A stretch of 48,936 nucleotides of DNA from positions 1 through 48,936 of the forward strand of contig JANQFU010000114.1 in assembly GCA_028277665.1 (NCBI GenBank). The letters are read 5' to 3'. Below the pieces are notes generated by a model that was not told the origin of the DNA, did not search any database, and saw only the letters and a list, made by a program, of their open reading frames with translations. The translations under genes were made by a program, and so were the position numbers. Below, in pieces: positions 17,574-25,656 of the stretch; within the stretch, counting starts at the first letter, position 1; each line of letters starts with the position of its first letter. Source of the DNA: Alphaproteobacteria bacterium. Its GTDB lineage: Bacteria; Pseudomonadota; Alphaproteobacteria; Micavibrionales; Micavibrionaceae.

Positions 17574-18728
17574 TTAATCTTCGTCGGTTTCCGGCGGAAT
17601 GTATTTTTCAATCCGGACGGCGATATGCCCCTGTTTCTGACCGACCGGCCCCCGGAACATCGGAACGTTCCCGCAATGCAGCTCCAGTTCGTCATCAATC
17701 TGCGTCGGAAACACAATCCGCGTCCCTATTTTCATATCCAGCAATTTCCCGAGAGGCAAGCTCATTTCACCGAGCAACGCGGAAATCTGGATTTCCGTTT
17801 TGTACAACTCGTTTGTCAAGTGATTTTCCCAGATCGAGTCGCGCCCGAATTTCTCCCCCATGAACATCTGTAACAGGAGTTCGCGGATCGGCTCCAGGGT
17901 CGCGTACGGAATCAGGATTTCCATACGCCCGCCCCGATCGCCCATATCAACCCGCAGACGCGCGAGAACACAGGCATTTCCGCTTTGCGTGATCGTCGCA
18001 AACCGGGGATTCGTCTCCATCCGGTCCAGCGTGAAACTGACAGGCGAGAGCGGGTCGAAGGCAGAAGACATATCCGAGAGCGTCACCTCGACCATCCGCT
18101 CGACCAGGCGGGTTTCGATCGTCGTATAGGGGCGTCCTTCCACCCGGATCGCCGGCGTCCCTTTCCGTCCGCCGAGCAGGACGTCCACGATCGAATAGAT
18201 CAGCGCGCTGTCCGTTACCATCAGGCCGTTATTGTCCCATTCCTCCGCCTTGAACACCGAAAGCATCGCGGGCAGCGGTATCGAGTTCATATAATCGCCG
18301 AAGCGGACGGTCGAAACCTGATCGAGAGAGACCTCGACGTTATCAGAGGTCAAATTCCTGAGTGTCGTGGACATCAGACGCACGAGGCGATCGAACACGA
18401 TATCGAGCATCGGCAGACGCTCGTAATTGACCATCGCGGAATTGATCAGGGCCATCACGCCCGAGGTCTCTCCGCCGCCGCCCTCGTCGTCAAAGCCGAG
18501 CAGAGAGTCAATCTCTTCCTGATTCAGAATCCGCGTCCCGCCGTCTTCAGCTCCCTCGCCCTCCGGGGGAAGATCCGCGTTTTCCGCCGAATCGTCACCT
18601 TCGCCAGACACAGATTCAGCCTCCGCGCCGTCGCCCTCGCCTTCCGCAGCCATGGATTCCCATTCCTGCATCATTGCGCGCTCTTCGTCGCTCATCTCTG
18701 TCTGTTCTGCGGTGTCCGTCTCGCTCAT
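17574..18728 (-). CDS. fliM: Flagellar switch protein FliM
   Basis: FliM is the C-ring switch subunit that binds CheY-P. The 384-residue product is longer than E. coli FliM (334). The CheY-binding peptide, normally at the extreme N-terminus, is at residues 67-81 (ILNQEEIDSLLGFDD) behind an acidic extension of about 66 residues. The middle domain follows (MLDIVFDRLVRLMSTTLRNL, and FGDYMNSIPLPAM), and then the C-terminal SpoA-like domain (LPLGKLLDMKIGTRI, then VRIEKY). It lies downstream of fliL and upstream of the DUF6468 gene. Confidence 0.96.
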   Translation of the reverse strand: MSETDTAEQTEMSDEERAMMQEWESMAAEGEGDGAEAESVSGEGDDSAENADLPPEGEGAEDGGTRILNQEEIDSLLGFDDEGGGGETSGVMALINSAMVNYERLPMLDIVFDRLVRLMSTTLRNLTSDNVEVSLDQVSTVRFGDYMNSIPLPAMLSVFKAEEWDNNGLMVTDSALIYSIVDVLLGGRKGTPAIRVEGRPYTTIETRLVERMVEVTLSDMSSAFDPLSPVSFTLDRMETNPRFATITQSGNACVLARLRVDMGDRGGRMEILIPYATLEPIRELLLQMFMGEKFGRDSIWENHLTNELYKTEIQISALLGEMSLPLGKLLDMKIGTRIVFPTQIDDELELHCGNVPMFRGPVGQKQGHIAVRIEKYIPPETDED

Positions 18729-18826
18729 GTTTCTCCGGTCATTTTATTCCGATAGAATCGCTTCCTCATCGCCCTCGCAAAAATCATGCCGGAGAACGAT
18801 AAAGACGCACCGTCATATGTATTATA

Positions 18827-19441
18827 TCACTGAATCAGGATTTCCTGAAACAGGACGTCCTTGACCTCGACAGGATAGGCCGCCGCGTTCACGCGCGCGA
18901 GCAATTCCATCTGGAGCCGGTACATCCCGGCCGATCCGCGCAGGTCCTTGACCCGCAACTCCCGCAGATAGGTCTGGAACTGGTCGATCACGCGCGGCAT
19001 AACGGCCTCGACCTTGGCCTTGTCTTCCTCGCTCGCCAGTTCAAGCTGAACGACCAGACGCAAATAGCGCGGCTGGCTTTCCGGGGACGACAGATTGACC
19101 ATGATGTTCGGCAACTGCAAAAAGACAATTCCGGATGCATGGCCGGAGGTGCCGTGTCCGTCGCCGTGAGAGTCTTTTTTGGCATGAGAGTCCCCGTGAC
19201 CGCCGCCGTGATCTTCCTCATGCGCCTCTTCCCCGTGCGCTTCTTCCTTCGGACCGAACAGCTTGTCGAACGTTCCCGTTACAAAAAGACCGCCGCCGAC
19301 ACCGACCAGAATAAACAAGGGCAGAACCACAAAAAGGATAATCTTTTTTGCGTCAAAGCCCTTTTTGCCCGCACTGCTTTCAGCGCCCTCGCCGTCTCCG
19401 CCTTCAGATTCGTTCACTTCGGTTTCATCGCCTTCAGCCAT
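18827..19441 (-). CDS. fliL: Flagellar basal-body protein FliL with histidine-rich linker
   Basis: FliL is a single-pass inner-membrane protein around the stator that supports motor torque. The 204-residue protein has a charged cytoplasmic start, a membrane helix (KIILFVVLPLFILVGVGGG, about 33-52) and a periplasmic linker at about 68-107 with eight His among Gly, Asp and Glu. The conserved C-terminal domain follows (PNIMVNLSSPESQPRYLRL and the rest, ending VKDVLFQEILIQ). The linker is unusually His-rich. fliL is the first gene of the minus-strand cluster and is divergent from flgF. Confidence 0.93.
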   Translation of the reverse strand: MAEGDETEVNESEGGDGEGAESSAGKKGFDAKKIILFVVLPLFILVGVGGGLFVTGTFDKLFGPKEEAHGEEAHEEDHGGGHGDSHAKKDSHGDGHGTSGHASGIVFLQLPNIMVNLSSPESQPRYLRLVVQLELASEEDKAKVEAVMPRVIDQFQTYLRELRVKDLRGSAGMYRLQMELLARVNAAAYPVEVKDVLFQEILIQ

Positions 19442-19669
19442 ATCCGCTCTCTTCCGTTGACGTCATGTCTACATCTCTATGTCTACATCTCTGTTCTTTT
19501 TAATATACTTTCTCTCATCCGCCAAATCGATTTCCGTCCGAACAGAAAGGATATGAATTTTTTTCCCGATGTACGGAAAAATTTTCCATGCGTTCCGTTT
19601 TTGCCCGTCCGCAGCAGCGGTTCGCCACATGGAAAGAATTTATCTCCCTGAAATACAACACTCTTTTTT

Positions 19670-19684
19670 TGGCATGAAGTATGC
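19670..19684 (+). promoter_or_regulatory. Sigma-54 (-24/-12) promoter of flgF
   Basis: TGGCATGAAGTATGC matches the RpoN consensus with 10 nt between GG and GC. The predicted start near 19696 leaves a leader of about 29 nt before the flgF ATG at 19725. This placement rules out the long N-terminal extension from an ATG at 19569. About 85-95 nt upstream lies GGAAAAATTTTCC (19575-19587), a possible activator site similar in its core to the palindrome near the flgI promoter. Confidence 0.75.
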
Positions 19685-19724
19685 AATGCCGGAACGGGAT
19701 TTTCACAAGCAGACGGATGACGTC

Positions 19725-20459
19725 ATGGAAAACAGTATTTTTATCGGTCTTTCGCGCCAGATGGTCCTTCAGGACAATATGGACATTGTCGCCAACAATC
19801 TGGCGAATATGAACACGCCCGGCTTTCGCGGACAGAACCTTGTCTTTAACGAATATATTTCAGAGCCGCGCGGGCAGGAAGATCCGATCCGGATGGTCTA
19901 CGACCACACGCAGTATCAGGTCACGGAGCCCGGTCCCGTTAAAAGGACGGGCAATTCTCTCGACGTCGCTATTAACGGCCCGGCGTTTTTCGGCGTCCAG
20001 AGCGCGGACGGCACCGGTGTCCGTTATACGCGCGCCGGGAATTTCAGTGTCAACGCGAACGGCGAACTCATCACCCCGTCCGGGCACCTCGTCGCCGATC
20101 AGGGCGGCGGTACGATCACCATTCCCGACGATGCCTCGGAAATCAACATCGATAAAAACGGCTCGATCTCCACACAGGACGGCGAAATCGCCCGGTTAAT
20201 GGTCGTCGAGTTCGACAACGTCCAGACGCTCTATCCCGAAGGAAACGGGCTTTACGCCGTCGACGGCGATGCCGTGCCCATGCCCGCGGCGAATTCGACC
20301 GTGGAACAGGGCATGCTCGAAGGCTCCAACATTGAGCCCGTCATCGAAATGACCCGGATGATCGAGATTTCGCGAGAGTATCAGAAAGTCCAGAAAATCC
20401 TGGAAAACGAACACGAACGCCAGCGGACCCTCATTCAAAAAATGACCGGAAATTCATAA
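19725..20459 (+). CDS. flgF: Flagellar rod protein FlgF
   Basis: FlgF is a proximal rod subunit. From ATG 19725 the protein has 244 residues and begins MENSIFIGLSRQMVLQDNMD, followed by the axial-protein motif IVANNLANMNTPGFRGQ. The C-terminal end carries the matching helix (EMTRMIEISREYQKVQKIL). A longer frame open to 19569 was rejected because a sigma-54 promoter lies inside it and the extra residues do not fit the family. flgG follows 20 nt later. Confidence 0.94.
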   Translation: MENSIFIGLSRQMVLQDNMDIVANNLANMNTPGFRGQNLVFNEYISEPRGQEDPIRMVYDHTQYQVTEPGPVKRTGNSLDVAINGPAFFGVQSADGTGVRYTRAGNFSVNANGELITPSGHLVADQGGGTITIPDDASEINIDKNGSISTQDGEIARLMVVEFDNVQTLYPEGNGLYAVDGDAVPMPAANSTVEQGMLEGSNIEPVIEMTRMIEISREYQKVQKILENEHERQRTLIQKMTGNS

Positions 20460-20479
20460 GCGACTGAAAGGAGCTAAAA

Positions 20480-21265
20480 ATGAGATCACTTGATATCGGC
20501 GCGACAGGAATGCTGGCCCAGCAGATCCACGTCGACGTTATTTCCAACAATATCGCGAACATGACCACGACCGGATTCAAGCGTCAGCGGCCCGAGTTTC
20601 AGGACCTGATGTATCAGAACATCCAGCGGCCCGGTTCGACCTCATCGGATGTCGGAACGATCCTGCCGACCGGAATCCAGATCGGCCTTGGCACAAAAGT
20701 CAATTCGATCTATCGCATGCACGGACAAGGCAGCATGAAAGTCACCGACAATTCGCTTGATCTCGCCATTAACGGCGAAGGGTATTTCATGATCGATCTG
20801 CCGAGCGGCGAGACGGCCTATACGCGGGCGGGATCCTTTGCCCTGAACGATCAGGGCGAACTCGTCACGGCCCAGGGGTATACGGTCCAGCCCGGAATTT
20901 CGATTCCGTCCGACGCCGAAAGCATCACCGTCAATGAATCCGGAGAAATCATCGTCAGTATTCCCAATCAGGTCGCGTCCCAGAATGTCGGGCAGATTCA
21001 GCTGGCCACTTTCCTGAATCCCGGCGGGCTTGAGGCGGTCGGCGACACGCTCTTTCTTGAAACCGATGCGTCCGGAAGCGCGACGACCGGCACGCCGGCC
21101 AGCGATAATTTCGGAACCATTCTTCAGGGCACGCTGGAATCCTCGAACGTTAACGTCGTCGAGGAAATCACGAACCTGATTTCCGCGCAGCGGGCTTATG
21201 AAATGAACTCCAAGACCATCAGCGCCAGCGACCAGATGCTCAGCACCGTATCGCAGCTAAGATAA
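20480..21265 (+). CDS. flgG: Flagellar distal rod protein FlgG
   Basis: FlgG builds the distal rod. The 261-residue product has the N-terminal motif MRSLDIGATGMLAQQIHVDV and SNNIANMTTTGFKRQRPEFQ, the central domain NGEGYFMIDLPSGETAYTRA, and the C-terminal LISAQRAYEMNSKTISASDQ that is nearly invariant in FlgG. The length equals that of typical FlgG (260-262). A ribosome site (AAGGAG) precedes the start. It is co-directional with flgF and flgA. Confidence 0.98.
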   Translation: MRSLDIGATGMLAQQIHVDVISNNIANMTTTGFKRQRPEFQDLMYQNIQRPGSTSSDVGTILPTGIQIGLGTKVNSIYRMHGQGSMKVTDNSLDLAINGEGYFMIDLPSGETAYTRAGSFALNDQGELVTAQGYTVQPGISIPSDAESITVNESGEIIVSIPNQVASQNVGQIQLATFLNPGGLEAVGDTLFLETDASGSATTGTPASDNFGTILQGTLESSNVNVVEEITNLISAQRAYEMNSKTISASDQMLSTVSQLR

Positions 21266-21300
21266 TTTAAGGTCACGCCTGAACGACAGGGAGAACCGAG

Positions 21301-22296
21301 ATGAAAAACAGAGAAAAAACCTTATTCCGGCATACTCTTAAAATGGAATATTGGCATGACAGAAAAGGAATAAGAGGAGGATTTCTTCTTCTGCTCGCCG
21401 CTTTTGTGCTCGGCTCTGTTCTGCTTCCCGGAACGGCTTGCGCCGTGACGCTGAAAACCAGTAGCGCGCTTGACGAGAACGTGATCCGCCTCGAAGATCT
21501 GTTCGACGGGCTGGAGAGAAACGGCGCCTACGTTCTCGGCCCCGCCCCCCAGCCCGGAGACCAGATGGTGCTGGACGCGCGGACGCTCCAGCGCGTCGCG
21601 ATGGCCCTCGACGTGCCATGGCGTCCGCAAAGCCCGGCCGAGCAGATCGTTCTGCACCGGCCCGCGACCCTTATTCATTCCGACGCGGTCATCCAGACTC
21701 TTCATCCTCTACTTGAAGAAAAAGGCGTAAACAGCCGTTTTTATGTCGATTTTGACGGAGATCCGACGATTGTCCTGCCGCAGGAAATTCCGGCGGAACT
21801 GGCTGTGGCCAATTTCGAATTCGACGCCGACCGGGACCGTTTCAGCGCCGATCTTGTCGCCCCCTCCCTCGACCGGCCGCTGGTCCGCAAGAGCATCACG
21901 GGCCGGATCGAGCGGATCGTCTCCGTACCCGTTCTGAAAGAAACGCTGCGCAACGGCACGATTATCGGCGCCCATGATATCGAATGGATCGACATTGATT
22001 TGCGCAAGCTTGACGAAAGCACGCTCCTCGAAGCGGACGCCCTGATCGGCATGACGCCGCGACGCATGGTTATGAACGGGCGTCCCGTAAAAAATATGGA
22101 CATTGAAGCGCCCCGCATCGTCGAGCGCGGCGATCTGGTTATCATCAACCTGCGCGCCGGCGGGATGGTCCTGACGGCGGAAGGCAAAGCCATGCAGGCC
22201 GGGGCCAGGGGTGAAGTTATCCGCGTCGTCAATACCGCCAGCAGCCGCTCCGTCGAGGCCGTCGTCACCGGCGGCCGCGCTGTAAGCGTTCAATGA
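21301..22296 (+). CDS. flgA: P-ring assembly chaperone FlgA
   Basis: FlgA is a periplasmic chaperone for the P-ring protein FlgI. The 331-residue product has an N-terminal hydrophobic export segment (GGFLLLLAAFVLGSVLLPG) after a 26-residue hydrophilic head, and a variable middle domain. The conserved C-terminal SAF-type domain follows: GDLVIINLRAGGMVLTAEGK, then AMQAGARGEVIRVVN. It is at the long end of the family. The ribosome site AGGGAGA lies 7 nt upstream of the ATG. flgH follows with its start close to the flgA stop. Confidence 0.9.
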   Translation: MKNREKTLFRHTLKMEYWHDRKGIRGGFLLLLAAFVLGSVLLPGTACAVTLKTSSALDENVIRLEDLFDGLERNGAYVLGPAPQPGDQMVLDARTLQRVAMALDVPWRPQSPAEQIVLHRPATLIHSDAVIQTLHPLLEEKGVNSRFYVDFDGDPTIVLPQEIPAELAVANFEFDADRDRFSADLVAPSLDRPLVRKSITGRIERIVSVPVLKETLRNGTIIGAHDIEWIDIDLRKLDESTLLEADALIGMTPRRMVMNGRPVKNMDIEAPRIVERGDLVIINLRAGGMVLTAEGKAMQAGARGEVIRVVNTASSRSVEAVVTGGRAVSVQ

Positions 22297-22310
22297 GAAG
22301 GAGACAAAGA

Positions 22311-23063
22311 ATGACACATTTTAACCGCCTGGGATTATGTGCCGCGCTTGGCAGCGCCCTTCTCCTGAGCGCCTGCGGATCGCTCGACCGCGTGGCCAAT
22401 ATCGGGAAAGCGCCGGACATGACCAGGATTGAGAACCCGGTTCTCGAAAAAAGCTACCAGCCTGTCAGCCTGCCGATGCCTGCGCCGCAGACGGCGTCCG
22501 CCAAGCCGAACTCGCTGTGGCAAAGCGGCCGCCAGACGTTCTTCAAGGATCAACGCGCCCGGCAGATCGGCGATATTCTGACCGTTATGATCGATATCGA
22601 AGATGAAGCCGAACTTGAAAACAGCTCCTCCCGTTCCCGCTCCGCCAGCGAGTCCGCCGGTCTGGACAGCCTTCTGGGATACGAACAAAGTCTCGACCGC
22701 ATCCTCCCCGAGGCCGTCGACAACAGCTCTCTTGCCGGAGCAGATTCGGATTCCGCGCATAACGGCACCGGCTCCATCGAACGCGAGGAAGATATCGAGT
22801 TGAAAATCGCGGCGCTTGTGACCCAGATCCTCCCGAACGGAAACATGGTCATCCACGGACGTCAGGAAGTCCGCGTCAATTTCGAGAAACGAATTCTGGA
22901 ACTCGACGGGGTCATCCGGCCCGAGGATATCTCGAACACCAATTCGATTTCCTATGAGAAAATCGCCGAGGCCCGGATCTCCTACGGCGGCGAAGGCCAG
23001 ATTACCGATGTCCAGCAGCCGCGTTACGGGCAACAGCTTTACGACATCGTGTTTCCGTTTTAG
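22311..23063 (+). CDS. flgH: L-ring lipoprotein FlgH
   Basis: FlgH forms the outer-membrane L-ring. From the ATG at 22311 (AAGGAG about 9 nt upstream) the protein has 250 residues. It has a lipoprotein signal ending in the lipobox LLSAC at about residue 20, then the family blocks QRARQIGDILTVMIDIEDEA, LPNGNMVIHGRQEVRVNFE and VIRPEDISNTNSI. An in-frame ATG at 22293 would overlap the flgA stop and lacks a ribosome site. It is the last gene of the flgF operon. Confidence 0.95.
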   Translation: MTHFNRLGLCAALGSALLLSACGSLDRVANIGKAPDMTRIENPVLEKSYQPVSLPMPAPQTASAKPNSLWQSGRQTFFKDQRARQIGDILTVMIDIEDEAELENSSSRSRSASESAGLDSLLGYEQSLDRILPEAVDNSSLAGADSDSAHNGTGSIEREEDIELKIAALVTQILPNGNMVIHGRQEVRVNFEKRILELDGVIRPEDISNTNSISYEKIAEARISYGGEGQITDVQQPRYGQQLYDIVFPF

Positions 23064-23146
23064 GACCGGAAAGCGCATAGTGGTTTTCCGTACGGTAATC
23101 GCTCGAAAAAATGTATGAGCTATAACTTGTTGATATAATTAAACCC

Positions 23147-23242
23147 CGTCATCCTCCGGCCAAGTTTACTTGAGTCCGGAGGATCCATTCATCCGCTTGC
23201 GAAGACTTTGAAATAGATCCTCCGCCTTCGCGGAGGATGACG
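23147..23242. repeat. Pair of inverted REP-type palindromes
   Basis: Two copies face each other: CGTCATCCTCCGG ... CCGGAGGATCC and GATCCTCCGCCTTCGCGGAGG plus ATGACG. They lie in the 201-nt gap between the convergent genes flgH and dksA, where they probably end both transcripts. No gene is seen in this gap. Confidence 0.7.
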
Positions 23243-23264
23243 GTTTTGATTCCCCTGAACCGCC

Positions 23265-23702
23265 TCAGTCTTCGCGATGGGTTTTTTCCATCCGCTCGTG
23301 ACGTTCCTGCGCTTCGATCGAAAGGGTCGCGATCGGGCGGGCGTCGAGACGACCGACGGTGATCGGCTCACCGGTTTCCTCGCAATAGCCGTATTCGCCC
23401 TGATCGATCCGCAGAAGGGCTTCGTTGATTTTCGTGATCAGCTTGCGTTCGCGGTCGCGGGTGCGCAGCTCCAGCGCATGATCGGTTTCGGCCGAGGCCC
23501 GGTCGGCCAGATCCGGCTTTTGCAACTCCGTCCCCTGCAGCGTGTTCTGAATGGTTTCGCTGGATTCTTTGAGAAGTTCTTCCCGCCATCTCAAGAGTTT
23601 CTGCCGGAAATATTCCAGCATGACGGGATTCATGAAATCGCCTTCATCTTGTTTGGGATCATAATCCGGCGGAACGATTGTACTGTTGGGCGTGCTGGCC
23701 AT
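23265..23702 (-). CDS. dksA: RNA polymerase-binding transcription factor DksA
   Basis: DksA binds the secondary channel of RNA polymerase and acts with ppGpp. The 145-residue protein has the coiled-coil with the tip motif DLADRA (DxxDxA, D64 and D67) and a C-terminal globular part GYCEETGEPITVGRLDARP. Only one of the four zinc-finger cysteines remains (C107). The others are Thr, Thr/Ser or Ala, which is usual in alphaproteobacterial DksA rather than a defect. It follows fliX by 103 nt on the same strand. Confidence 0.94.
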   Translation of the reverse strand: MASTPNSTIVPPDYDPKQDEGDFMNPVMLEYFRQKLLRWREELLKESSETIQNTLQGTELQKPDLADRASAETDHALELRTRDRERKLITKINEALLRIDQGEYGYCEETGEPITVGRLDARPIATLSIEAQERHERMEKTHRED

Positions 23703-23805
23703 TGTGCTGTCTTCCCTTGCCGTGGTTACAAAAGCGCATGGAATATAGGGGCAACGCTCTCAAAATACAAGCCGAAAAGAAGGAAAACGGACGGTATTTC
23801 CACAA

Positions 23806-24246
23806 TTAGAGTCCGGCGTCCAGCGCAACGCGCATTTTTGCCAGCTCGACCTGAGCGCGGAGATCAATCTCGTCAAGGATCGCCGTCAGGGAGGGATCGC
23901 TGATTTTTTCGCGGTGTTCGGCAATCACGTCCGCGACGTCAATCATATGTCCGACCGTCAGATTTCCCCCGAGCATCGCCAGACGGATCTTGTCAAGTTC
24001 GCCCAGTATATCTTCCGCCCTTTGGCGCATCCGCCCGCGCGAGGCTCTCGCCGCCGGATCTTCGACCGCCTGAGCGGCCAGAAGGGAGTCGACATGCGCG
24101 ATAGAGGACGTCATGCCCGCCCCGGCGCTCTCTTCCGTGCCGGAGGCCAGAAAATTCCCGAACGTCCCGTCCGCCGAGCCGGTACTGCCCTTCGCTTTCC
24201 CGCTCTGCGAGACCTGACGCGATTTATCCGGACCTTCGATTTTCAT
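23806..24246 (-). CDS. fliX: Flagellar assembly regulator FliX
   Basis: FliX is an alphaproteobacterial regulator that, in Caulobacter, couples early basal-body assembly to the activity of the sigma-54 activator FlbD. The 146-residue product has a low-complexity N-terminus and the conserved C-terminal helical part: RMRQRAEDILGELDKIRLAM, then LTAILDEIDLRAQVELAKMR. It is divergent from flgI, the same arrangement as in Caulobacter. This fits the presence of sigma-54 promoters here. Confidence 0.9.
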   Translation of the reverse strand: MKIEGPDKSRQVSQSGKAKGSTGSADGTFGNFLASGTEESAGAGMTSSIAHVDSLLAAQAVEDPAARASRGRMRQRAEDILGELDKIRLAMLGGNLTVGHMIDVADVIAEHREKISDPSLTAILDEIDLRAQVELAKMRVALDAGL

Positions 24247-24335
24247 CGTTTTTTGCTCCTGTTCTTCTCTTATGATGCGCCCAATCCGGCGTTTCGGTCA
24301 AGATGGGCAAGTTTTGCCGGGCCGCGCCGTGAAAA

Positions 24336-24355
24336 GCGGCGGAAATTTCCGCCGC
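24336..24355. promoter_or_regulatory. Perfect 20-bp palindrome upstream of flgI, possible activator site
   Basis: GCGGCGGAAATTTCCGCCGC is fully self-complementary. It lies between fliX and flgI, 83 nt upstream of the sigma-54 site at 24438, a usual distance for an enhancer bound by an NtrC-type activator such as FlbD. The inner GGAAATTTCC resembles GGAAAAATTTTCC upstream of the flgF promoter. The factor is not shown by the sequence. A hairpin or terminator role is possible but no T-run follows. Confidence 0.45.
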
Positions 24356-24437
24356 CCCATGATTTTATGACCATTCATTTTTCTGCCGTTTTTCTTTAAC
24401 CCGCTCTTTTCACTCAGATCTTTTTCTCCACAGCGTC

Positions 24438-24452
24438 TGGCACGCGCTTCGC
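24438..24452 (+). promoter_or_regulatory. Sigma-54 (-24/-12) promoter of flgI operon
   Basis: TGGCACGCGCTTCGC has the invariant GG and GC 10 nt apart and matches TGGCACG exactly at the -24 side. The predicted start is near 24463, just inside the first in-frame ATG (24460), which makes the second ATG (24499) the likely flgI start. The downstream genes flgI to flgE are closely packed and may all depend on it. Confidence 0.8.
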
Positions 24453-24498
24453 AAAGAGAATGGCGGATCATTTTATCAACGTGCAGGGCAGGTTTGCC

Positions 24499-25656
24499 AT
24501 GACCGACCGAACATACAGACGACCGACCGCTTGTCTTTGCGCCCTTGTTACAAGCGCGCTTTGCGTCTTTGCCGTTCTCTTCGCGGGGACGGGAGATGCC
24601 TTTGCGAAAACGGCCCGGATCAAGGATATCGTCGCCGTCGAGGGCGTGCGGGACAACATGCTGATCGGGTACGGTCTTGTCGTCGGCCTGGACGGCAGCG
24701 GGGATTCCCTGAACAATTCGCCTTTTACCGAGCAATCCCTCATCGCGATGCTGGAGCGGCTCGGCGTCAATGTGCGCGACATGAACCTGAACACCGGGAA
24801 TGTCGCCGCCGTCATGGTGACGGCGACCCTGCCCCCCTTCGCCAATCAGGGCTCGCGGATCGACGTGCAGGTTTCGACGCTGGGGGACGCGGACAGCCTT
24901 CTGGGCGGAACGCTCCTCGTGACCCCCCTGATGGGGGCGGATAGCGAGGTCTATGCCGTCGCGCAGGGGGCCGTCATCATCGGCGGATTTTCCGCCGACG
25001 GCGAGAGCCAGTCCGTGACCAAAAACGTCCCGACCGTCGGGCGCGTGCCGAACGGCGCCATCATCGAGCGGGAAATTCAGTTCGATCTTGAAGATCTCGG
25101 CGAATTGCGCCTGTCTCTCAGAAATCCCGATTTCACGACGTCGCGACGGATCGCGCGGGCCATTAACGGGTTTCTCGACAGCGAAACGGCCGCCATTTCG
25201 CAAAACCCGGCGAGCGTGCTCCTGCGCAAGCCCGAAGGCTACCGCGGGACGCTCGTGGACCTGGTCACGGATATCGAGCAACTCCCCGTCCAGCCGGATC
25301 AAACCGCGCGGATCGTCATTGACGAGCGTTCGGGCGTGATCGTCATGGGCGCCGAGGTCCGGATCGCGCCGGTTGCCATCGCGCAGAGCAATCTAACGAT
25401 CAAAATTACCGAAACCCCGCAGGTCAGCCAGCCGAACCCCTTCGCACAGCAAGGACAGACCGTGACCGTCCCGCGGACCGATATCGAGGTCAACAGCGGC
25501 GCGGACGTCAAGCTCGCGATGCTGGAGACCGGTGTGACGCTTCAGGACCTTGTGACCGGACTGAACCGTCTGGGAATCGATCCCCGGGACATTATCACCA
25601 TCTTGCAGGCCATCAAGGCGTCCGGCGCCCTTCAGGCCGAGATCGAGGTGATGTGA
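24499..25656 (+). CDS. flgI: Flagellar P-ring protein FlgI
   Basis: FlgI forms the P-ring in the peptidoglycan layer. From ATG 24499 the protein has 385 residues with a signal peptide ending near GDAFA (about residue 36). The mature part begins ARIKDIVAVEGVRDNMLIGY, then GLVVGLDGSGDSLNNSPFT. Other family blocks are LLGGTLLVTPLMGADSEVYA and the end DIITILQAIKASGALQAEIE. The start is chosen over ATG 24460 because the sigma-54 promoter at 24438 places the transcript start past it, and GGGCAGG lies upstream of 24499. Confidence 0.95.
   Translation: MTDRTYRRPTACLCALVTSALCVFAVLFAGTGDAFAKTARIKDIVAVEGVRDNMLIGYGLVVGLDGSGDSLNNSPFTEQSLIAMLERLGVNVRDMNLNTGNVAAVMVTATLPPFANQGSRIDVQVSTLGDADSLLGGTLLVTPLMGADSEVYAVAQGAVIIGGFSADGESQSVTKNVPTVGRVPNGAIIEREIQFDLEDLGELRLSLRNPDFTTSRRIARAINGFLDSETAAISQNPASVLLRKPEGYRGTLVDLVTDIEQLPVQPDQTARIVIDERSGVIVMGAEVRIAPVAIAQSNLTIKITETPQVSQPNPFAQQGQTVTVPRTDIEVNSGADVKLAMLETGVTLQDLVTGLNRLGIDPRDIITILQAIKASGALQAEIEVM

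Noticed and set aside
19569..19724. N-terminal extension of flgF from an upstream ATG
   Set aside because: A sigma-54 promoter lies at 19670-19684, downstream of that ATG, and FlgF proteins begin at MENSIFIGL-like sequence.
23265..23702. Loss of DksA zinc-finger cysteines as a defect
   Set aside because: Alphaproteobacterial DksA proteins commonly keep only part of the Cys set. The coiled-coil tip motif DxxDxA is intact.
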